The notes below the pieces were generated by a model, which did no database searches, was not told the DNA's origin, and saw only the letters and a list, made by a program, of their open reading frames with translations. From assembly GCA_002478575.1 (NCBI GenBank), contig DLOX01000221.1:1-8688 (forward strand): a stretch of 8,688 nt of DNA, given 5' to 3'. Within the stretch, counting starts at the first letter, position 1, and every line of letters starts with the position of its first letter. The position numbers and the translations under genes were made by a program. Source of the DNA: Sphingomonadales bacterium UBA7473 (GTDB lineage Bacteria > Pseudomonadota > Alphaproteobacteria > Sphingomonadales > Sphingomonadaceae). This document shows, in pieces, positions 6,251 through 8,688 of the stretch.

Positions 6251-6730
6251 ATGCATCGCTATCTCATCGCCCTCGGCTCCAACCAACGCCACGGCCGTTA
6301 CGGCGCGCCAAAAGCCATTCTAAGCCATGTTATGGACGCCTTGGACGTAAAGCTGCTCGCAAGGTCCGCCATTGTCGCCAGTGCGCCCTTGGGGCCCTCC
6401 AAGCGCAACTATGCCAATGCCGCTGCGATTATCAAAACCAAGATGGAGCCGCCAGAGCTTCTCGAACATCTGAAAGCCATTGAAGCCGCCTTCGGACGGC
6501 GCAGCGGCGGGCGAAAATGGCAGGCGCGCGTGCTGGATCTCGATATCATCCTTTGGTCCGGAGGCTTTTGGAGCACTGCCGATCTTGCGATTCCCCATCC
6601 CGCTTTTCGGACCCGTGACTTTGTTTTGCGGCCAGCGGCGGCCATCGCAGCGGATTGGCGCGATCCTTTAGCGGGTTTAAGGGTGAAACACCTGAAAGCA
6701 CGGCTTGACCGCAGGCCTTCCCTTGCCTAG
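6251..6730 (+). CDS. folK: Hydroxymethyldihydropterin pyrophosphokinase (HPPK)
   Basis: 159 residues. It transfers pyrophosphate from ATP to 6-hydroxymethyl-7,8-dihydropterin, a step of folate synthesis in the cytoplasm. Seen are the N-terminal YLIALGSNQ (4-12), the region APLGPSKRNYANAAAIIKT, and the catalytic signature WQARVLDLDIILW (90-102), with R93 and the Mg2+-binding D96 and D98. IPHPAFRTRDFVLRPAA (114-130) is the usual C-terminal pterin-site segment. In the signature, glutamine (Q91) stands where most family members have Gly or Ala (WGPR or similar), a small deviation. TAGAGG (6238-6243) precedes the ATG by 7 bp. The gene stands alone, with no other folate genes visible, and ends 21 bp before tRNA-Lys. 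Confidence 0.95.
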   Translation: MHRYLIALGSNQRHGRYGAPKAILSHVMDALDVKLLARSAIVASAPLGPSKRNYANAAAIIKTKMEPPELLEHLKAIEAAFGRRSGGRKWQARVLDLDIILWSGGFWSTADLAIPHPAFRTRDFVLRPAAAIAADWRDPLAGLRVKHLKARLDRRPSLA

Positions 6731-6733
6731 GGG
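6705..6733 (+). promoter_or_regulatory. Weak candidate promoter for tRNA-Lys
   Basis: TTGACC (6705-6710) matches the -35 consensus at 5 of 6 bases and lies in the end of folK. A 17-bp spacer leads to TAGGGG (6728-6733), a poor -10. The following region up to the tRNA is GC-rich, as in stringently controlled stable-RNA promoters. Transcription by read-through from folK is equally possible. Confidence 0.25.
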
Positions 6734-6751
6734 GAGCGGCCTCGCAAGTGC

Positions 6752-6827
6752 GGGCCCTTAGCTCAGTCGGTAGAGCAACTGACTTTTAATCAGTAGGTCG
6801 CTGGTTCGAATCCAGCAGGGCTCACCA
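6752..6827 (+). tRNA. tRNA-Lys (anticodon UUU), CCA encoded
   Basis: 76-nt cloverleaf. Acceptor stem GGGCCCT (6752-6758) pairs with AGGGCTC (6817-6823) with one G-U pair; D stem GCTC/GAGC (6761-6764 and 6773-6776); anticodon stem ACTGA/TCAGT (6778-6782 and 6790-6794) with loop CTTTTAA and anticodon TTT at 6785-6787; T stem GCTGG/CCAGC around TTCGAAT (6800-6816). Discriminator A6824 is followed by an encoded CCA. The anticodon reads AAA and AAG lysine codons. A hairpin CCATA/TATGG (6825-6829 and 6836-6840) overlaps the CCA end. The tRNA's last 23 bases (6803-6825 onward through CCA) recur at 6894-6918. Confidence 0.97.
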
Positions 6828-6828
6828 T
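6803..6828. repeat. Direct repeat copy 1, tRNA-Lys 3' end
   Basis: 26 bp spanning the end of the 5' T-stem strand, the T loop, the 3' acceptor strand, CCA and one further T. It is identical to 6894-6919, with starts 91 bp apart. This is the part of a tRNA gene commonly used as a core attachment site by tyrosine integrases. Confidence 0.9.
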
Positions 6829-6840
6829 ATTTCGGTATGG

Positions 6841-6918
6841 GAGCGGCGAACCAGCTGAGTCTCTGTGGTCGGATCGTCAAGTCGATCCTCGGCGGTTCGA
6901 ATCCAGCAGGGCTCACCA
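6841..6918 (+). pseudogene. Degenerate tRNA-shaped element ending in a tRNA-Lys 3' copy
   Basis: 78 bp laid out like a tRNA. The outer four acceptor pairs form (GAGC 6841-6844 with GCTC 6911-6914) but the inner three do not. ACCA/TGGT (6850-6853 and 6866-6869) stand where a D stem would be, with a long 12-nt loop; AGCTGAGTC (6853-6861) differs by one base from the tRNA-Lys D-arm AGCTCAGTC. GGATC/GATCC (6871-6875 and 6884-6888) forms an anticodon-like arm with an 8-nt loop, or a 6-bp stem with a 6-nt loop. The T loop TTCGAAT and CCA are intact, but the T stem has only three of five pairs. The variable region would be two bases. It is probably not a working tRNA: either a decayed tandem copy or an integration scar. 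Confidence 0.5.
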
Positions 6919-6919
6919 T
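6894..6919. repeat. Direct repeat copy 2, tRNA-Lys 3' end
   Basis: Perfect 26-bp copy of 6803-6828, including T loop, acceptor 3' strand and CCA. Its right end also forms the left arm of a hairpin, CTCACCA/TGGTGAG (6912-6918 and 6924-6930) with a five-T loop. Confidence 0.9.
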
Positions 6920-6935
6920 TTTTTGGTGAGGAACC

Positions 6936-7391
6936 TCAGCTCATCCGATCAAGCGCCTCGCGGGTCAGCCCGCCGGGTACGATCATGATGGGGCAGGGCA
7001 AGCTTCCAGCATCTGTCCCGGTAAACTGCGTCACCAATGGACCCGGATTGCCGCTTTTCGCCGCGCCCAGCACCAAAGCGCCAATTTCTGGATCGCTAGC
7101 GATGACTGCGCGGATCACGGCTGCCGCAGCGCCCTTTTCAACGCGGACATTGGGCGGGCTATCAAGCTCTTCACCCAACATATCGAGTCCCCGCGCCATG
7201 ACTTCTTCGGCATGCTCCAATGCCTCTTCCTGAATGGCCGCTTGAACGCCTCCCCAAGCGATGAAATCATCGGGCGGAATGATCACCAAAGCCAGCACCG
7301 AACCGCCAGTCTTCGCGGCTCTTCGGGCGGCAAAGCGCAGTGCCGTTTCGGCCTCCGCTGTTTCATCAATGACAACCAGATAGGTTCTCAT
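6936..7391 (-). CDS. Universal stress protein, UspA family
   Basis: 151 residues forming one Usp domain. The N-terminus TYLVVIDETAEAETALRFAA is the first strand and helix of the fold, with the conserved Asp at residue 9. The C-terminal part, ALVLGAAKSG with G114-x2-G117-x7-G125-T126 and then CPIMIVPGG, corresponds to the ATP-binding loop; the usual spacing is G-x2-G-x9-G-S/T, so here it is two residues short and ATP binding is uncertain. Start ATG at 7391 was chosen over the upstream GTG because GGGAGAG lies about 6 bp before it and the protein then begins like its family. The gene is divergent from pdhC (122-bp spacer) and ends 17 bp past the tRNA-like element. Confidence 0.92.
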   Translation of the reverse strand: MRTYLVVIDETAEAETALRFAARRAAKTGGSVLALVIIPPDDFIAWGGVQAAIQEEALEHAEEVMARGLDMLGEELDSPPNVRVEKGAAAAVIRAVIASDPEIGALVLGAAKSGNPGPLVTQFTGTDAGSLPCPIMIVPGGLTREALDRMS

Positions 7392-7443
7392 AAATAACTC
7401 TCCCTCGCCTCTCACTTACATGTTGCGTCAAACCGTTCAGTCG

Positions 7444-7456
7444 TGCAAGTCTTGCA
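7444..7456. promoter_or_regulatory. Palindrome in the usp/pdhC divergent spacer
   Basis: TGCAAG-T-CTTGCA is a perfect inverted repeat with 6-bp arms and a 1-bp centre. It lies 53 bp from the usp start and 58 bp from the pdhC start, a place suited to an operator serving both genes. The rest of the 122-bp spacer (7392-7513) shows no clear promoter consensus to me. The regulator is unknown. Confidence 0.45.
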
Positions 7457-7513
7457 TCGCGTTCAGAACAAAGCGTCGCGCGTCCATCCATGATCAAAAC
7501 AAGGTTTGAGCTG

Positions 7514-8688
7514 ATGCCCCTCGAAATCAAAATGCCTGCACTTTCCCCCACCATGGAAGAAGGCACGCTTGCCAAATGGTTGGTGAAGGAAGGGGACAAG
7601 GTCTCCGCAGGCGATATCATCGCTGAAATTGAGACTGATAAGGCAACGATGGAATTTGAAGCAGTGGATGAGGGGGTGATTACCTCGATCGCCGTCGCGG
7701 CGGGATCCGAAGGGGTGAAGGTAGGTACGGTGATCGCGATGATTCAGGGCGATGATGACGAAGCGCCTGCGCCAAAGGTTGCTGCTCCTGCCCCTGCGCC
7801 CGTGGCGGCTGCTCCTGTCGCTGCAGCTCCGGCACCTGCTGCGCCAGTGCCAGCCCCCGCCAACTCCTCCGGAGAGCGCATCTTGATTTCGCCTTTGGCC
7901 AAGAGATTGGCGGCGGAGCGGGGGATTGATATCGCAACACTGAAGGGCACTGGCCCGGGCGGACGGATCGTGAAGGCGGACGTGGATGGGGCTGGTGGAG
8001 CCTCTGCTCCTGCAGCTGTCGCCGCTCCTGCACCAGCTGCAGCCGCTCCAACACCGGTCGCAGCTGTGGCGGCTCCAGTGGCCCTTGGCAGTTCCGATAT
8101 TCCCCATGAGGATGTCAAACTGTCTGGCATGCGCAAGACAATTGCCCGCCGCTTGACGCAATCCATGGTGGAAGCACCGCACATCTATCTGACGGTCGAT
8201 ATCCGTCTCGATGCGCTGCTCAAGCTGCGGGGGGAACTGAACGCTGGCCTCGCCAGCCGCGGTGTAAAGCTGTCTGTCAATGATATGCTGATCAAGGCGC
8301 TTGGCGTCGCGCTGGAGCAAGTGCCGCAGTGCAATGTCTCCTTCGGCGGCGACGTGATGCGTCAGTATAAGCGCGCTGACATTTCGGTTGCGGTCAGCAT
8401 CCCCGGCGGTTTGATCACGCCAATCGTGACGGACGCTGGCGGCAAGGCCATTTCAAAAATCTCGACAGAAATGGCGGAATTGGGCGCGCGGGCGAAGGAA
8501 GGCAAGCTTCAGCCGCATGAATATCAAGGCGGCACAGCCTCCATCTCCAACATGGGCATGATGGGCATCAAGCAGTTTGAGGCCGTCATCAACCCGCCCC
8601 AAGGCATGATCATGGCCATCGGCGCAGGCGAAAAACGGCCCTATGTCGTCGATAACGCGCTCGCGATTGCGACGGTGATGAGCGCGAC
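7514..8688 (+). CDS. pdhC: Pyruvate dehydrogenase E2, dihydrolipoamide acetyltransferase (3' end outside window)
   Basis: Open to the right edge, 391 complete codons. E2 forms the core of the pyruvate dehydrogenase complex and moves the acetyl group from E1-bound hydroxyethyl-TPP to CoA. Domains: lipoyl domain 1-78 with the lipoylated K43 in ETDKATMEFEA; an Ala/Pro linker at 82-117; the E1/E3-binding domain at about 122-157 (ISPLAKRLAAERGIDIATLK, then GTGPGGRIVKADV); a second Ala/Pro linker to about 190; then the acyltransferase domain from about 197 (SGMRKTIARRLTQSMVEAPH). The catalytic His motif lies beyond the window. ATG at 7514 gives the standard N-terminus MPLEIKMPALSPTMEEG, with AAGG 9 bp upstream; an in-frame ATG at 7490 would add eight residues. 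No E1 gene lies directly upstream, since usp is divergent. Pyruvate specificity over other 2-oxo acids is inferred from the alphaproteobacterial N-terminus. Confidence 0.95.
   Translation, partial: MPLEIKMPALSPTMEEGTLAKWLVKEGDKVSAGDIIAEIETDKATMEFEAVDEGVITSIAVAAGSEGVKVGTVIAMIQGDDDEAPAPKVAAPAPAPVAAAPVAAAPAPAAPVPAPANSSGERILISPLAKRLAAERGIDIATLKGTGPGGRIVKADVDGAGGASAPAAVAAPAPAAAAPTPVAAVAAPVALGSSDIPHEDVKLSGMRKTIARRLTQSMVEAPHIYLTVDIRLDALLKLRGELNAGLASRGVKLSVNDMLIKALGVALEQVPQCNVSFGGDVMRQYKRADISVAVSIPGGLITPIVTDAGGKAISKISTEMAELGARAKEGKLQPHEYQGGTASISNMGMMGIKQFEAVINPPQGMIMAIGAGEKRPYVVDNALAIATVMSA

Noticed and set aside
6841..6918. A second functional tRNA
   Set aside because: Three acceptor pairs and two T-stem pairs are broken, and the variable region would be only two bases.
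6912..6930. CTCACCA/TGGTGAG hairpin as an intrinsic terminator
   Set aside because: The T run is in the loop, and no T tract follows the stem on either strand, so it does not fit a Rho-independent terminator.
7490..7513. Upstream in-frame ATG for pdhC
   Set aside because: It would add eight residues before the conserved E2 N-terminus; AAGG precedes the ATG at 7514. It is possible but less likely.
7463..8320. Long minus-strand open frame (285 codons) opposite pdhC
   Set aside because: It lies antisense to the clearly real E2 gene and its composition (Arg, Cys, His, Ser-rich) is that of reversed Ala/Pro linker codons.

Overview
The window looks like ordinary chromosome from an alphaproteobacterium, most likely a sphingomonad (order Sphingomonadales). 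This is an inference from four things: moderately high GC, the character of the pnp, agmatine, folK and pdhC proteins, an E2 gene with an alphaproteobacterial N-terminus, and a GGCTGAGCTTGTCGAAGCC-type intergenic repeat that I associate with sphingomonad genomes. No phage, transposase, integrase or CRISPR array is visible.

Layout from left to right. (1) The 3' end of pnp (polynucleotide phosphorylase) with an arginine/glycine-rich tail and a strong intrinsic terminator. (2) A lone seven-helix membrane protein. (3) A tightly packed plus-strand cluster at about 1796-4854: agmatine deiminase (aguA), a small four-helix membrane protein, N-carbamoylputrescine amidase (aguB), a NUDIX hydrolase and a small lipoprotein. 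Neighbouring genes overlap by 4 bp or lie 2-8 bp apart, so the five probably form one transcript built around the arginine-agmatine-putrescine route. (4) A VapBC-type toxin-antitoxin pair (AbrB-fold antitoxin and PIN toxin) with a 14-bp palindrome inside its likely promoter. (5) A convergent family-5-like uracil-DNA glycosylase whose 3' end overlaps the toxin gene by 20 bp. (6) A divergent spacer with a palindromic repeat, then folK. (7) tRNA-Lys(UUU), followed by a degenerate tRNA-shaped segment that ends in a perfect 26-bp copy of the tRNA-Lys 3' end. (8) A minus-strand universal stress protein gene, divergent from (9) pdhC, the pyruvate dehydrogenase E2 gene, cut by the right edge.

Most of this is housekeeping. 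The least explained parts are the tRNA-like segment at 6841-6918, the small membrane protein between the two agmatine enzymes, the TolR/ExbD-like lipoprotein at the end of that operon, and the palindromes in the vapBC and usp/pdhC promoter regions. I see no convincing new defence or mobile system.
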